NCBI RefSeq assembly: GCF_025264685.1
Contig: NZ_CP073721.1
Location: forward strand, 1,851,001 to 1,915,000
DNA length: 64,000 bases
From: Dactylosporangium roseum
GTDB lineage: Bacteria > Actinomycetota > Actinomycetes > Mycobacteriales > Micromonosporaceae
Direction of reading: 5' to 3'
Part shown: positions 26,653 through 34,574 of the stretch, piece after piece
Position numbering within the stretch: the first letter of the stretch is position 1
Layout: every line of letters starts with the position of its first letter
Notes under the pieces: generated by a model
Databases searched by the model: none
Told to the model about the DNA's origin: nothing
The model's input: only the letters and a program-made list of their open reading frames with translations
Program-made: the position numbers and the translations under genes

Positions 26653-27261
26653 GTGTCATCGCTCAGCCCGCTGCTCGTCGTCGACCTCGTCGGCATCGCC
26701 GTCTTCGCCGCCTCCGGTGCGGTCGCCGGCGTGGCCAAGCGACTGGACCTCTTCGGCGTCATCTTCGTCGGCTTCACCGCGGCCCTCGGCGGCGGCATCC
26801 TCCGCGACCTCTTCGTCAACGTGCAGCCGTTCGCGTTCGTCGACTGGCGATATGCCGCGGTGGCGGTGGTCACGGCCGCCGCGACGTTCTGGCTCCACCC
26901 GGCGGTGAGCAAGCTGCGCCGGACCGTCCTCGTGCTCGACGCGGCCGGCCTGGGCCTGTTCGTGGTGACCGGCACGCTGAAGGCGCTCGACGCCGGCGTT
27001 CCGGCGTTCGGCGCCTGCATCATCGGCATGATTACCGGCATCGGTGGCGGCCTGGTCCGTGACCTGCTGACCGGCGAGATCCCGACGGTGCTGCGCCGTG
27101 AGATCTACGCGGTCGCGGGCCTGTGCGGCTGCGCCTCCGTCGCGACGCTCGACGCGCTGGAGGTCCAGCGACCGCTGAACATCACGCTGGCCGCCACGTT
27201 GACCTTCGTCCTGCGTATGGTCGCCATCCGGCGCAACTGGTCCGCCCCGACGGCCTCGTGA
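26653..27261 (+). CDS. UPF0126/TRIC-like membrane channel or carrier (YicG family)
   Basis: About 202-aa protein with seven predicted helices arranged as two related halves, each with a Gly-rich GGGxxRD element: FTAALGGGILRDLF and MITGIGGGLVRDLL. This is the UPF0126 family, some members of which transport glycine and which is structurally related to trimeric intracellular cation channels. GTG 26653 (VSSLSPLLVVDLVGIAVFAA) puts the first helix at the N-terminus and has GAGGG upstream; GTG 26614 is the alternative. It follows the acidic protein gene by about 70 bp on the same strand. Confidence 0.88.
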   Translation: MSSLSPLLVVDLVGIAVFAASGAVAGVAKRLDLFGVIFVGFTAALGGGILRDLFVNVQPFAFVDWRYAAVAVVTAAATFWLHPAVSKLRRTVLVLDAAGLGLFVVTGTLKALDAGVPAFGACIIGMITGIGGGLVRDLLTGEIPTVLRREIYAVAGLCGCASVATLDALEVQRPLNITLAATLTFVLRMVAIRRNWSAPTAS

Positions 27262-27345
27262 CGGTCGCCGTCCGGGCGGACCCGCACGACCGAATCCCGG
27301 ACGATCCTGACATGAGGTGGCAGGAATACGTGCCAGGATGCGGGC

Positions 27346-27711
27346 ATGACTGGATTCGCTAGCCTCATCATGGTCAACATCGACTGCGCCGAACCGCCCG
27401 CCCTCGCCGCCTTCTACAGCGAGGTCCTCGGCTGGGACGTCACGCACAGCGAGGACGAATACGCGATGATCAGCGACGGTGGCACGTCGATCGGCTTCGG
27501 CCAGTTGCCCGGCTACACCGCGCCGACCTGGCCGGAGGGCCCGACGCCGAAGCAGTTCCACCTCGACTTCTACGTCGACGACCTGGCCGACGCCGAGGAG
27601 CGGGCGCTGAAGCTAGGCGCCACCAAGCCCGGCCACCAGCCCGGCGGCGACCGCTACGTCGTGTTGCTCGACCCGGCGGGCCACCCGTTCTGCGCCTGCC
27701 TGCGCGGCTGA
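27346..27711 (+). CDS. VOC-family (glyoxalase/bleomycin-resistance fold) protein
   Basis: 121-aa single-chain member of the vicinal-oxygen-chelate superfamily: ASLIMVNIDCAEPPALAAFY, EVLGWDVT, KQFHLDFYVDDLADAEERAL, KLGATKPG and VLLDPAGHPFCACLRG. The usual metal-ligand positions (His in HLDFYV; Glu/His near the ends) are only partly conserved, so an enzymatic or a binding role are both possible. ATG 27346. Confidence 0.88.
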   Translation: MTGFASLIMVNIDCAEPPALAAFYSEVLGWDVTHSEDEYAMISDGGTSIGFGQLPGYTAPTWPEGPTPKQFHLDFYVDDLADAEERALKLGATKPGHQPGGDRYVVLLDPAGHPFCACLRG

Positions 27712-28165
27712 CGAACGCCACTTCAAGGCCGCGAAGCGCAGCCCGACGGGCCTGGTCACCCCGGACAAGACCGGCGATTCGGGCGCGGGCGCGCAGATAT
27801 CGCCGCCGAGGTGTGCCGGTCGGCGCGCAATCCGCCGCCAGGCCGCTCGACCTCATGATCATGGGAAAGATGCGGCTGCCCCGCTAGCCACATCTTTCCC
27901 ATGATCTGGAGCCGCACCCGGAACGCGCCGTCCCGGGTCCGGCGATGACGACCAGCAATGCCCCGAAGCGCCGCATCCGGCGATGGTAGTCCCGGGGTCC
28001 GGACCGGGCCCGGCGCGATCAATCCTGCGGCCGGCTCAGGCCGCGTTCCCGGTCGACGGCGCGGTTCCACGAACGCGCCGCTGCGCGATTCCGGCCTCAC
28101 GCCGCCCGGCGTGACACGGGCCCGCACCGGCGTCAGACGGCGGGGCGGGCCACTACGTTTGGCGC
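27712..28165. other. Gene-free stretch with palindrome family 1 copy 2
   Basis: About 454 bp without a credible gene. It holds the palindrome 27857-27906 plus its conserved flank on the left (minus-strand reading resembles the right flank of copy 1). The rest is Arg/Pro/Ala-coding noise in all frames. Confidence 0.55.
27857..27906. repeat. Intergenic palindrome, family 1 copy 2
   Basis: 21-bp arms 27857-27877 and 27886-27906 with one mismatch and an 8-base loop (27878-27885). The right arm AGCCACATCTTTCCCATGAT is identical to that of copy 1 at 8004-8024. The extended flank lies on the opposite side, so the element is inverted relative to copy 1. On the minus strand, CGGCGCGTTCCGGG precedes the arm in both copies. 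Confidence 0.85.
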
Positions 28166-28600
28166 ATGACCACACGACCGCCGCTGGCCGAGCAGCTCGA
28201 CATGCGACCGCACCCCGAGGGCGGCTGGTTCCGCGAGACGTGGCGCTCGCCGGTGAGGTTCTCGCCGGAGGGGTACGACGGCCCGCGCAGCGCGGCCACC
28301 GCGATCTATTTCCTGCTGCATCCGGGCGAGGAGTCCGCGTGGCACGTGGTGCGCTCCGACGAGCTGTGGTTCTGGCACTCCGGCGGCCCGCTGGAGCTGC
28401 GCCTCGGCGGCTCCGGCGACGTGCCCGGCGAGGGGCCGGCGGCGATTCTCGGCGCCGACGTGGCCGCCGGCCAGCGCCCGCAGGTGCTGATCCCCGCGGG
28501 CGTGTGGCAGGCGGCCACCCCGATCGGCACCGAGCCGGTGCTCGTGAGCTGCGTCGTCGCGCCCGGCTTCGACTTCGCCGACTTCCGGCTGGCCCACTAG
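28166..28600 (+). CDS. DUF985 cupin-like protein
   Basis: 144-aa small cupin-fold protein: LDMRPHPEGGWFRETWRS, AATAIYFLL, SAWHVVRSDELWFWHSGGPL, QVLIPAGVWQAA and VAPGFDFADFRLA. This arrangement is the DUF985 family, structurally a cupin with a possible metal or sugar-binding pocket; no reaction is established for most members. ATG 28166. Palindrome family 2 copy 2 begins 15 bp after the stop. Confidence 0.9.
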   Translation: MTTRPPLAEQLDMRPHPEGGWFRETWRSPVRFSPEGYDGPRSAATAIYFLLHPGEESAWHVVRSDELWFWHSGGPLELRLGGSGDVPGEGPAAILGADVAAGQRPQVLIPAGVWQAATPIGTEPVLVSCVVAPGFDFADFRLAH

Positions 28601-28614
28601 CCCCCTCAGCCGTT

Positions 28615-28683
28615 GATCTTGCAGTTGTGGTGCCTAACAAACCGGGCATTCAGGGCGTGTCTCGGCACCACAACTGCAAGATC
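28615..28683. repeat. Intergenic palindrome, family 2 copy 2
   Basis: Perfect 20-bp inverted repeat: arms 28615-28634 (GATCTTGCAGTTGTGGTGCC) and 28664-28683, loop 28635-28663. Arms equal those at 8856-8938 except for one base, and the loop is the reverse complement of that copy's loop with few changes. It lies between the convergent DUF985 and NlpC/P60 genes and could double as a terminator. Confidence 0.88.
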
Positions 28684-28716
28684 GGCGAGGGTTTTGGGGG
28701 CGGGGCGGTCGAGGGG

Positions 28717-29454
28717 TCAGTTGATGATCCGGCGGGCGTATCGAAAGTCGTAGATCGGCGAGACCTTGACCCCGCCGCGCTCGGTCGACGCGTGCACGAT
28801 GCGCCCGCCGCCGATGTAGATCCCGACGTGCCCGCTCGACGGGAACACGAGGTCGCCCGGGCGCAGTTCGCCCCGGCCCACCGGTCTTCCCCGGCCGGCG
28901 AGCCCGCCCGTGGTGCGGGGCAGGCTGACGCCGATCCGCCGGTACGCGGCGACGACGAGCCCCGAGCAGTCGAACCGGTCCGGTCCGGCCGACCCGAAGG
29001 TGTACCCCTTGCCGACCTGTGCCATCGCGAACCCGACGACCGTCCCGTCCCCGCCACCGGCCGGCTGGACAGGCCGGGCCGTCGTGGTGCGGACGCGGAG
29101 CCGGTTCGCCGGCGCCGCGCCGCGCGGCTTCGACCTGGTCGCCTTGCGCCGCACGGTGCTCTTGCCCGCACCGCCCGTCCGCGGCGCGGCCGTGCGCTCG
29201 GTGACCTTGCGCTGCGGCCCCGGTGCCCGATCCGGAACCTGCGCGGCCGGCGGTGCCGGGTGCAGCCGTCGCTCGACGGGCCTGAGCTCGACGAGCCGGT
29301 CGGCCCGGGCCGGCTCCTGGGCTGCCCCGACGAACACGTACGGGGTCCGGGTGACGACAACGCCCGCGGCGGACGGGCTGTCGAGTGTCCCGGCGACGGC
29401 AGCGGCGCACGCGATGGTGCAGACGGTGGTCGCGGCCGCGAGATTGCGGCGCAC
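28717..29454 (-). CDS. NlpC/P60 (C40) cell-wall peptidase, secreted
   Basis: Exported peptidoglycan endopeptidase. The C-terminal 110 residues hold the NlpC/P60 triad region: FDCSGLVVAAYRRIGV (catalytic Cys), GHVGIYIGGGRIVHAS (catalytic His) and RGELRPGDLVF. N-terminal hydrophobic segment AAATTVCTIACAAAVAG is a signal sequence, followed by a basic Pro/Arg/Ala-rich linker. GTG 29454 (VRRNLAAATT) puts the signal at the N-terminus but has no ribosome site; CTG 29487 behind GGGGAG would add eleven residues. No SH3 or LysM anchor is seen. Such enzymes cleave D-Glu-mDAP bonds. Confidence 0.85.
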   Translation of the reverse strand: MRRNLAAATTVCTIACAAAVAGTLDSPSAAGVVVTRTPYVFVGAAQEPARADRLVELRPVERRLHPAPPAAQVPDRAPGPQRKVTERTAAPRTGGAGKSTVRRKATRSKPRGAAPANRLRVRTTTARPVQPAGGGDGTVVGFAMAQVGKGYTFGSAGPDRFDCSGLVVAAYRRIGVSLPRTTGGLAGRGRPVGRGELRPGDLVFPSSGHVGIYIGGGRIVHASTERGGVKVSPIYDFRYARRIIN

Positions 29455-29720
29455 GACATGACCGCGTAACGGATGTGTGGACAGTGGGACTCCCCGCTCG
29501 GCCCGGGGCTCACCTGCGCATTCCGGCCGGCCCGCACGAATGGTGAGGCGCGCCGCGCGACCGCCCGTCGAAGCACTCCACGGGCGACCTCCGGAAACCC
29601 GGGCAATGATGGTTGCCGAGTGCCAGATTTGCACATTTTCCCGACAGCAAAGGCATTTTCGGCAAACTGCCATTGGCGGGTGCGGCTTTCTGCGGTACCA
29701 CCGGAAAAAGCGCCCGTCGA
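29455..29720 (-). promoter_or_regulatory. Long leader upstream of the NlpC/P60 gene
   Basis: About 265 bp with no gene, less GC-rich than surroundings between 29600 and 29700, with short repeats of TGCC/GGCA (for example TTTGCCGAAAATGCCTTTGC on the minus strand). Cell-wall hydrolase genes of actinomycetes often carry regulatory leaders such as the c-di-AMP riboswitch, but its conserved core was not found here, so only an unspecified leader is proposed. Confidence 0.3.
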
Positions 29721-30041
29721 TCAGGCCCGCGGTTCGGCCTCGGAGACGTCGGCGACGGTGGCCGTCAGCACCTCGATCGCGGCGTCGGCGACCACGGCGA
29801 GCGCGACGCCGTGCCGCCCGCCACCCAGCGTGATCTCCCGCCCCCGGAGCCGCTCGTCGGCGATGACCGGCCAGGCGGTCGTCGACCCGAACGGCGTGAT
29901 CGTGCCCCGCTCGTAGCCGGTCGCCGCGTCCGGCATCGAGACCCGGTTGACCCCGAGGAGCGCCCGCAGCTTCGGCCAGGAGATGACCCGGTCGCCCGGC
30001 ACCAACACGAACCGGAACGAGTCGTCCGTCAGCCGCACCAC
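29721..30041 (-). CDS. YbaK/EbsC-type trans-editing protein, N-terminally shortened
   Basis: 106-aa product matching the C-terminal two thirds of the YbaK/prolyl-tRNA editing fold: FRFVLVPGDRVISWPKLRAL, YERGTITPFGSTTAWPVIAD, LGGGRHGVALAVVADAAIEV. Family members hydrolyse mischarged aminoacyl-tRNA and are normally 145-165 aa. The frame upstream of GTG 30041 is open only to the stop of the flavin-dependent gene (about 19 codons, no start), so the first helix and strands are missing. It may be a remnant or a short divergent member; GTG-GTG with no ribosome site suggests translation coupled to the gene upstream, if any. Confidence 0.65.
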   Translation of the reverse strand: MVRLTDDSFRFVLVPGDRVISWPKLRALLGVNRVSMPDAATGYERGTITPFGSTTAWPVIADERLRGREITLGGGRHGVALAVVADAAIEVLTATVADVSEAEPRA

Positions 30042-30098
30042 GATCGGGGCCGACCGCGACCGGATCCGGCCTGAAGCCCCTCCGTGTCCCGGCGGCGG

Positions 30099-30983
30099 TC
30101 AGGGGACCAGCGGGCGGACCTCCCGCGCGACGAAGCGCATGAAGTGCTCCGGGTCCGGGTCGTCCGCGGTCGGTTGCAGGACCACGGTGTCGGCCCCGGC
30201 CTCCGCCCAGCGGCGCACCGCGTCGGCGACGGTCCGCGCGTCACCGGCGACGGCCACGTCGGCCGGATCCACACCGCGCTCGGCGTAGCCCCACCGCACG
30301 TGCTCGGCCGCCACGCGCTCCGCGGCGCCGGGACCGGTCGCCGCGTGCAGGTAGACGACGACCGGGTGCGGGCCGGTCCGCCCCGCCGCCCGGCGCCCCT
30401 CGTCGATCAGGCGCCGTGCGGCCCGTACCGCCCCGATGTCCGTGCCGCCGGTCAGGATGGTCCCGTCGGAGACCTCACCCGACAGCCGCAGGGTCCGCGG
30501 GCCGGTGGCGCCGGTGAGCACCGCCGCGCCCGTGGTCGGCGGCCAGTCCAGCGCCACGCCGTCCAGCCGTACGTACCGCCCCTCGACGGTGACCCGCTCG
30601 CCGCGCAACAGGGCCCGCAGCGCCGACGCGTGCTCGCGCAGCAGCGTCAGCGGCGACTCCGCGCGGGCGCCGACCTGGCCCATCCAGCTCTGCACACCGT
30701 GGCCGACGCCGACGATCGCCCGGTCCGGGAACAGCCGGAACAGCGTGGCCAGCTCCATCGCGGTGACGGCCACGTTGCGCAGCGGCACCGGCAGCAGGCC
30801 GACCCCGACCCGCAGCCGCGACGACCACGCCAGCGCCGCGGCGGCGGTGGCGATTCCGCTCTCCAGGAAGCAGTCCTCCCACAGCCACAACTCCTCCAGC
30901 CCGGCCTCGTCGGCGGCCCGGACGACGGACCGCAGTCGTTCCGGCGGGAGCTGGGGCAGGAACACGGCGCCGAGAGTCGTCAT
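30099..30983 (-). CDS. LLM-class (F420/FMN) flavin-dependent oxidoreductase
   Basis: 294-aa luciferase-like TIM-barrel enzyme: MTTLGAVFLPQLPPERLRSV, EELWLWEDCFLESGIATAAA, SSRLRVGVGLLPVPLRNVA, RAIVGVGHGVQSWMGQVGAR and DGTILTGGTDIGAVRAAR. In actinomycetes many such enzymes use F420 rather than FMN; the cofactor and substrate cannot be told. ATG 30983. It is divergent from the P450 gene; a perfect 13-bp hairpin lies about 30 bp upstream of its start. Confidence 0.9.
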   Translation of the reverse strand: MTTLGAVFLPQLPPERLRSVVRAADEAGLEELWLWEDCFLESGIATAAAALAWSSRLRVGVGLLPVPLRNVAVTAMELATLFRLFPDRAIVGVGHGVQSWMGQVGARAESPLTLLREHASALRALLRGERVTVEGRYVRLDGVALDWPPTTGAAVLTGATGPRTLRLSGEVSDGTILTGGTDIGAVRAARRLIDEGRRAAGRTGPHPVVVYLHAATGPGAAERVAAEHVRWGYAERGVDPADVAVAGDARTVADAVRRWAEAGADTVVLQPTADDPDPEHFMRFVAREVRPLVP

Positions 30984-31011
30984 GCCCGCCAGTCTGGCAC
31001 GGTCGAGCATC

Positions 31012-31040
31012 GTCGGGAGCCGCCGTCGGCGGCTCCCGAC
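31012..31040. promoter_or_regulatory. Perfect 13-bp inverted repeat in a divergent promoter region
   Basis: Arms 31012-31024 (GTCGGGAGCCGCC) and 31028-31040 with a three-base loop. It lies 29 bp upstream of the LLM oxidoreductase start and about 290 bp ahead of the P450. No gene ends here, so an operator or 5'-leader hairpin is more likely than a terminator. Confidence 0.45.
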
Positions 31041-31327
31041 CGCGCCTGTGCGTCCACGCGCACGACGGTGCGGATCGTCTCCGCAGTGCTCTGCGGACCG
31101 TCGCCTTCGATCGAGGAATGCTTATTCGTAGATGACCGCTCCGGCGGACCGTCAGCCGGCACCCGCGCCTTCGACCGATGCGATTCGGGCGCCGTGCGCA
31201 CGCCGTCCCGGTGCGGTCCCGGTACGCCGGCCGTGGTACGGCAGCCGGCCGGATACCGCCGGGGGAGCAGGCCCGGTGTCGCCGCCGATCCGACGTGACG
31301 ACGCCGCCGACGGCCGACGCTGGCGGC
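31041..31327. other. Spacer ahead of the P450 gene
   Basis: About 290 bp without a credible gene. The P450 reading frame is open through part of it (from 31178), but that stretch is Arg/Pro-rich and unlike a P450 N-terminus. A slightly AT-rich patch GGAATGCTTATTCGTAGATG near 31117 could hold a promoter. Confidence 0.4.
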
Positions 31328-32563
31328 ATGACAACAGTCCGCACCGCAACCGTCCCCGGCCGTCGGATCGATCGCGCCCGGCGGCATGAGCTGCGGCTGC
31401 TCGCCGCCAGCCGGCCCGGCTTCCCGGCACTGCTCACCCTCGGGCGGTTCGCCCGGCCGATGTGGCGGGTGCCAGGGCTCGGCTGGGTGGTCGCCGACCC
31501 CGGCACCATGCGCCGCGTCCTCGCCGACCGGGACCATTTCACGATCGTCGGCGAGGGTGTCGTCGGGCACCTCTGGGCGCGGGTGCTCGGCGACTGGGTG
31601 TACGACCTCTTCGACGGCCCCGGCCACCAGGCCCTGCGCGCGACGACCCGGGACCTGTTCACCGAGGAGCGGGCGGCGGCGCTCGTGGCCCGCGCCGCCG
31701 GGCCGCGGCTGCGGCGCTGCACCGCCGAGCTCGCCGCCGGCGCGACCGTCGACGTCGCCGAGCTGAGCCGCGAGGTGGTCGGCCGGGTCGTCGCCGACCT
31801 GCTCGGCCTGCCCGGCACCGGTCCGGACGCCGCGTACCGCGAGATCTTCGACGCCGGCCTCGCCCTGGCCGCGCTGGCGGCCCGCAGCACCGCCTCGCCG
31901 CACGTACCGCCGCGGACCGTCGCCGCCGGAAAGGCGATCGTCGCCCGGATGACCGCCCAGGTCGCGGCCGGGTGGCGCACCGCGCCCGGCGGCACGCTGC
32001 TCGGCCGGTGCCGCGAACTCGGGCTGGGCCTGCGCGAGACCGAGGGCCTGGCGGCGCTGCTGACCGTGGCGGGGACGCAGACCACGGCCTCGGCGATGGC
32101 CCGGACCGTGGCACTGCTGCACGACACCGGCGAGCAGGACCGGCTGCGCGCCGAGCCGGACCTGTTGCCCGTCGCGGTGCGCGAGGGCCTGCGGATCGCC
32201 TCCCCGATACCGGTGATCACCCGGTCGGTCACCACCGACGTGGAGGTCGCCGGTCGGCGGCTCCGGGTCGGCCACCGGGTGCTGCTGCTGACCGCCACGG
32301 CGAACCACGCGCGCGGCGGGTTCGACCTCGACAACCTGCCCTTCCCGGAGCTGCGCCACCTCTGGTTCGGCGCCGGTCGCCACTTCTGCCTCGGCGCCCC
32401 GGTCGGCCGTGCCGAGGTGTCCGCCCTGCTGGACGCCCTGCTGGCGACCGGTCGCCCGTGGCACGTCCGCCGGCGGCGGTACGGCCACCGCGTCCTCATC
32501 CCGGCCTACGCCAGTCTGCGCGTCGCCCTTGCCGGTCGCGCCCGAGATCATGTGGAACGGTGA
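31328..32563 (+). CDS. Cytochrome P450
   Basis: 411-aa soluble bacterial-type P450 monooxygenase. Visible: ExxR as VREGLRI, the haem-thiolate loop FGAGRHFCLGAPVGRAE with Cys ligand, and FDLDNLPFPELRHLWF in the meander region. In the I helix the usual acid-alcohol pair AGxE/DT reads AGTQTTASAM, with Gln in place of the acid. No ferredoxin, reductase or biosynthetic partner gene is adjacent, so the enzyme must use a distant redox partner. ATG 31328 excludes an upstream Arg-rich extension. Substrate unknown. Confidence 0.92.
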   Translation: MTTVRTATVPGRRIDRARRHELRLLAASRPGFPALLTLGRFARPMWRVPGLGWVVADPGTMRRVLADRDHFTIVGEGVVGHLWARVLGDWVYDLFDGPGHQALRATTRDLFTEERAAALVARAAGPRLRRCTAELAAGATVDVAELSREVVGRVVADLLGLPGTGPDAAYREIFDAGLALAALAARSTASPHVPPRTVAAGKAIVARMTAQVAAGWRTAPGGTLLGRCRELGLGLRETEGLAALLTVAGTQTTASAMARTVALLHDTGEQDRLRAEPDLLPVAVREGLRIASPIPVITRSVTTDVEVAGRRLRVGHRVLLLTATANHARGGFDLDNLPFPELRHLWFGAGRHFCLGAPVGRAEVSALLDALLATGRPWHVRRRRYGHRVLIPAYASLRVALAGRARDHVER

Positions 32564-32648
32564 CCGCGACGTCTCGTCGAAGTCGGGACGTCGTTCGGCC
32601 CGGCCCCGTACCGACGGAGCTGCGCCGCGCGCGTGACCAGGTCTCGCG

Positions 32649-33356
32649 TCACTGCCGCGGCATCGCCGGCGACCAGCGCACCGGGGGAGCTCCGGCCGCC
32701 ACCAGTGCCGCGTTGATCTGGCTGAACGGTCGGCTGCCGCGGAAGCCGGCCGGGTTCATCGGGCTGGGATGCCCGGCGCGCAGCACCACGTGTCGGTTGT
32801 TCGTCACCAGCGGCGCCTTCGCCTTCGCCGCCGCGCCCCACAGCACGAACACGACGCGGTCCGCCTTCGCGTTCAGCGCCCGGATCGTGGCGTCGGTGAT
32901 GTTCTCCCAACCGCGTCCCTGATGCGAGTTCGGGGTGCCGGCGCGGACGGTCAGCACCGCGTTGAGCAGCATCACTCCCTGCCGGCACCATGCGGTCAGG
33001 TCACCCGACGGCGGCGGGTCCACCCCCAGGTCCTCGCGCATCTCCTCGTACACGTTGCGCAGCGACGGCGGGACCGGAACGCCCGGCGGCACGCTGAAGC
33101 TCAGTCCATGGGCCTGTCCCGGCCGGACGTATGGATCCTGGCCGAGGATGAGGACCCGGGTCGCCGCGAGCGGGGACAACCGGTAGGCGGCGTAGATGTC
33201 CTGCTTCCGCGGATACACCGTGGCGGACCGGTACTGCTCGACAACGAACGAGGACAGCGCCGCCACGACAGCGGGGTCGACGTACGGGGCGACCGCCTCG
33301 CGCCAGTCCTCGGGCAGGAAGTCCAGGAGATACACGGGCTTCGTCGATACGGGCAT
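32649..33356 (-). CDS. ung: Uracil-DNA glycosylase, family 1
   Basis: 235-aa enzyme removing uracil from DNA. All family-1 motifs are present: GQDPYVRPGQAHGLSFSV (catalytic Asp of GQDPY), LLNAVLTVRAGTPNSHQGRG (uracil-binding Asn), VFVLWGAAAKAK and HPSPMNPAGFRGSRPF (catalytic His, intercalating Leu region). ATG 33356 gives MPVSTKPVYLLDFLPEDW. With the Mug enzyme at 8.2 kb this is the second uracil-excising glycosylase in the window. It is convergent with the P450 gene. Confidence 0.96.
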   Translation of the reverse strand: MPVSTKPVYLLDFLPEDWREAVAPYVDPAVVAALSSFVVEQYRSATVYPRKQDIYAAYRLSPLAATRVLILGQDPYVRPGQAHGLSFSVPPGVPVPPSLRNVYEEMREDLGVDPPPSGDLTAWCRQGVMLLNAVLTVRAGTPNSHQGRGWENITDATIRALNAKADRVVFVLWGAAAKAKAPLVTNNRHVVLRAGHPSPMNPAGFRGSRPFSQINAALVAAGAPPVRWSPAMPRQ

Positions 33357-33403
33357 GGCCCGCAATCTATCGCCCGTCTACCGCCCATGGTCGGCCTGGC
33401 AGG

Positions 33404-34000
33404 CTACCAGCCGCGGGCGCGCCACTGCGGGATTGACGGGCGCTCCGCGCCGAGCGTCGAGTCCTTCCCGTGTCCCGGGTGGATCACCGTCGAGTCCGGC
33501 AGGCGGCCGAAGACCTTCTCCTCCAGGTCGTCCATCAAGGAGTTGAAGTCGGTCGGGTTCGTCGTCCGCCCGGGACCCCCGGGGAACAGGGCGTCGCCGG
33601 TGAAGAGGTGGCCGCCGTCCGGCTCGTGGTACAGCGCGATCGAGCCCGGCGTGTGCCCCACGAGATGGATCACCGACAGCCGGTACGGACCCACCGGCAC
33701 CACGTCACCCTCGGCCAGGGTGTCCGTCACCACCGGGATCTCCGGGGCGTCCGCGGCGTGGGCCAGTGACGCGGCGCCCGTGGCCGACACGATCTCGGAC
33801 AGGGCCTGCCAGTGATCGGCGTGCCGGTGCGTGGTGACCACCGCCGAGATGCCATCCGGGCCGATCAGCGACAGCAGCCGCGACGGCTCGTTCGCGGCGT
33901 CGATGAGCACGCCCTCGCCGGTCGATCGGCAGCGCAGCAGGTACGCGTTGTTGTCCATCGGCCCGACCGAGAGCTTCGTGATCGAAAGGTCCGACGTCAT
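33404..34000 (-). CDS. Metallo-beta-lactamase-fold hydrolase (glyoxalase II-like)
   Basis: 198-aa MBL-fold hydrolase. Metal-binding motifs are complete: THRHADHW, the third His in VGHTPGSIALY, Asp in FTGDALFPGG, and a last His in IHPGHGKDSTL. The N-terminus LSVGPMDNNAYLLRCRSTGE is typical for glyoxalase II-like hydrolases of thioesters. ATG 34000 lies seven bases after GGAGG; the ATG at 34006 is too close to it. Exact substrate unknown; actinomycetes lack glutathione, so a mycothiol ester is one possibility. Confidence 0.9.
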   Translation of the reverse strand: MTSDLSITKLSVGPMDNNAYLLRCRSTGEGVLIDAANEPSRLLSLIGPDGISAVVTTHRHADHWQALSEIVSATGAASLAHAADAPEIPVVTDTLAEGDVVPVGPYRLSVIHLVGHTPGSIALYHEPDGGHLFTGDALFPGGPGRTTNPTDFNSLMDDLEEKVFGRLPDSTVIHPGHGKDSTLGAERPSIPQWRARGW

Positions 34001-34049
34001 TTCCATGCCTCCAGGGACGGGAGTTCGCCGCTCAGCCCACCGGCTCAGA

Positions 34050-34496
34050 CTATCTTTGCCGGACCCCTACGGCCGGGGGCAGGTCACCGACGGCCCAGTG
34101 CAGCTCGTCCTCCCAGTCGGCCACGCTCAGGTCGACGGTCTCGAACGAGAGCCGGGCGCCGATCGGCTTGCCGAGGTAGCCCGCGAAGAGGTCGTGGACG
34201 ACGACGAGCCGCTGGCCGACCGCGGCGGCCGCCGGGTCCGGGCCCGCGGCGCGGCGGACCTCCAGCCTCCCGTAGACGCCCATGTCGGCGTCGGTGCCGC
34301 GATCCTCCATGATCACGTCGAGGATCTCGTCCTCGGCACCCACATGGAAGCCGTAGGAGGTGCCGCCGAACGTCAGCCAGAACCGCATCAGCGAGTCGTC
34401 CTGGCCGGGCGAGACGTGCCACTGGACGTCTGCCCGGTCGAGGCGGTGGCCGACGGCGCCGGCCAGCACATGCGAGGGGAGCACGCACCCGACCAT
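34050..34496 (-). CDS. Hypothetical protein, 148 aa
   Basis: Soluble protein starting MVGCVLPSHVLAGAVGHRLD, with FGGTSYGFHVGAEDEILDVI, RLVVVHDLFAGYLGKPIGAR and VADWEDELHWAVGDL. It has no signal peptide or catalytic motif I recognise. ATG 34496; upstream frame through rsgA is an antisense shadow. Divergent from rsgA with a 78-bp spacer. Confidence 0.72.
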   Translation of the reverse strand: MVGCVLPSHVLAGAVGHRLDRADVQWHVSPGQDDSLMRFWLTFGGTSYGFHVGAEDEILDVIMEDRGTDADMGVYGRLEVRRAAGPDPAAAAVGQRLVVVHDLFAGYLGKPIGARLSFETVDLSVADWEDELHWAVGDLPPAVGVRQR

Positions 34497-34574
34497 AGTC
34501 GCGATATTCGGTTTCGCGGCAAGGACGCGCTGCCTACCGTGGATTTCCGAACGCTCGTACGGACAAGGAAGCAG

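Noticed and set aside
27712..27860. Short remnant gene after the VOC gene (RHFKAAKRSPTGLVTP)
   Set aside because: The frame is too short, with no similarity I can name; treated as non-coding.
29455..29720. c-di-AMP (ydaO) riboswitch before the NlpC/P60 gene
   Set aside because: Context is right, but the conserved core segments were not found.
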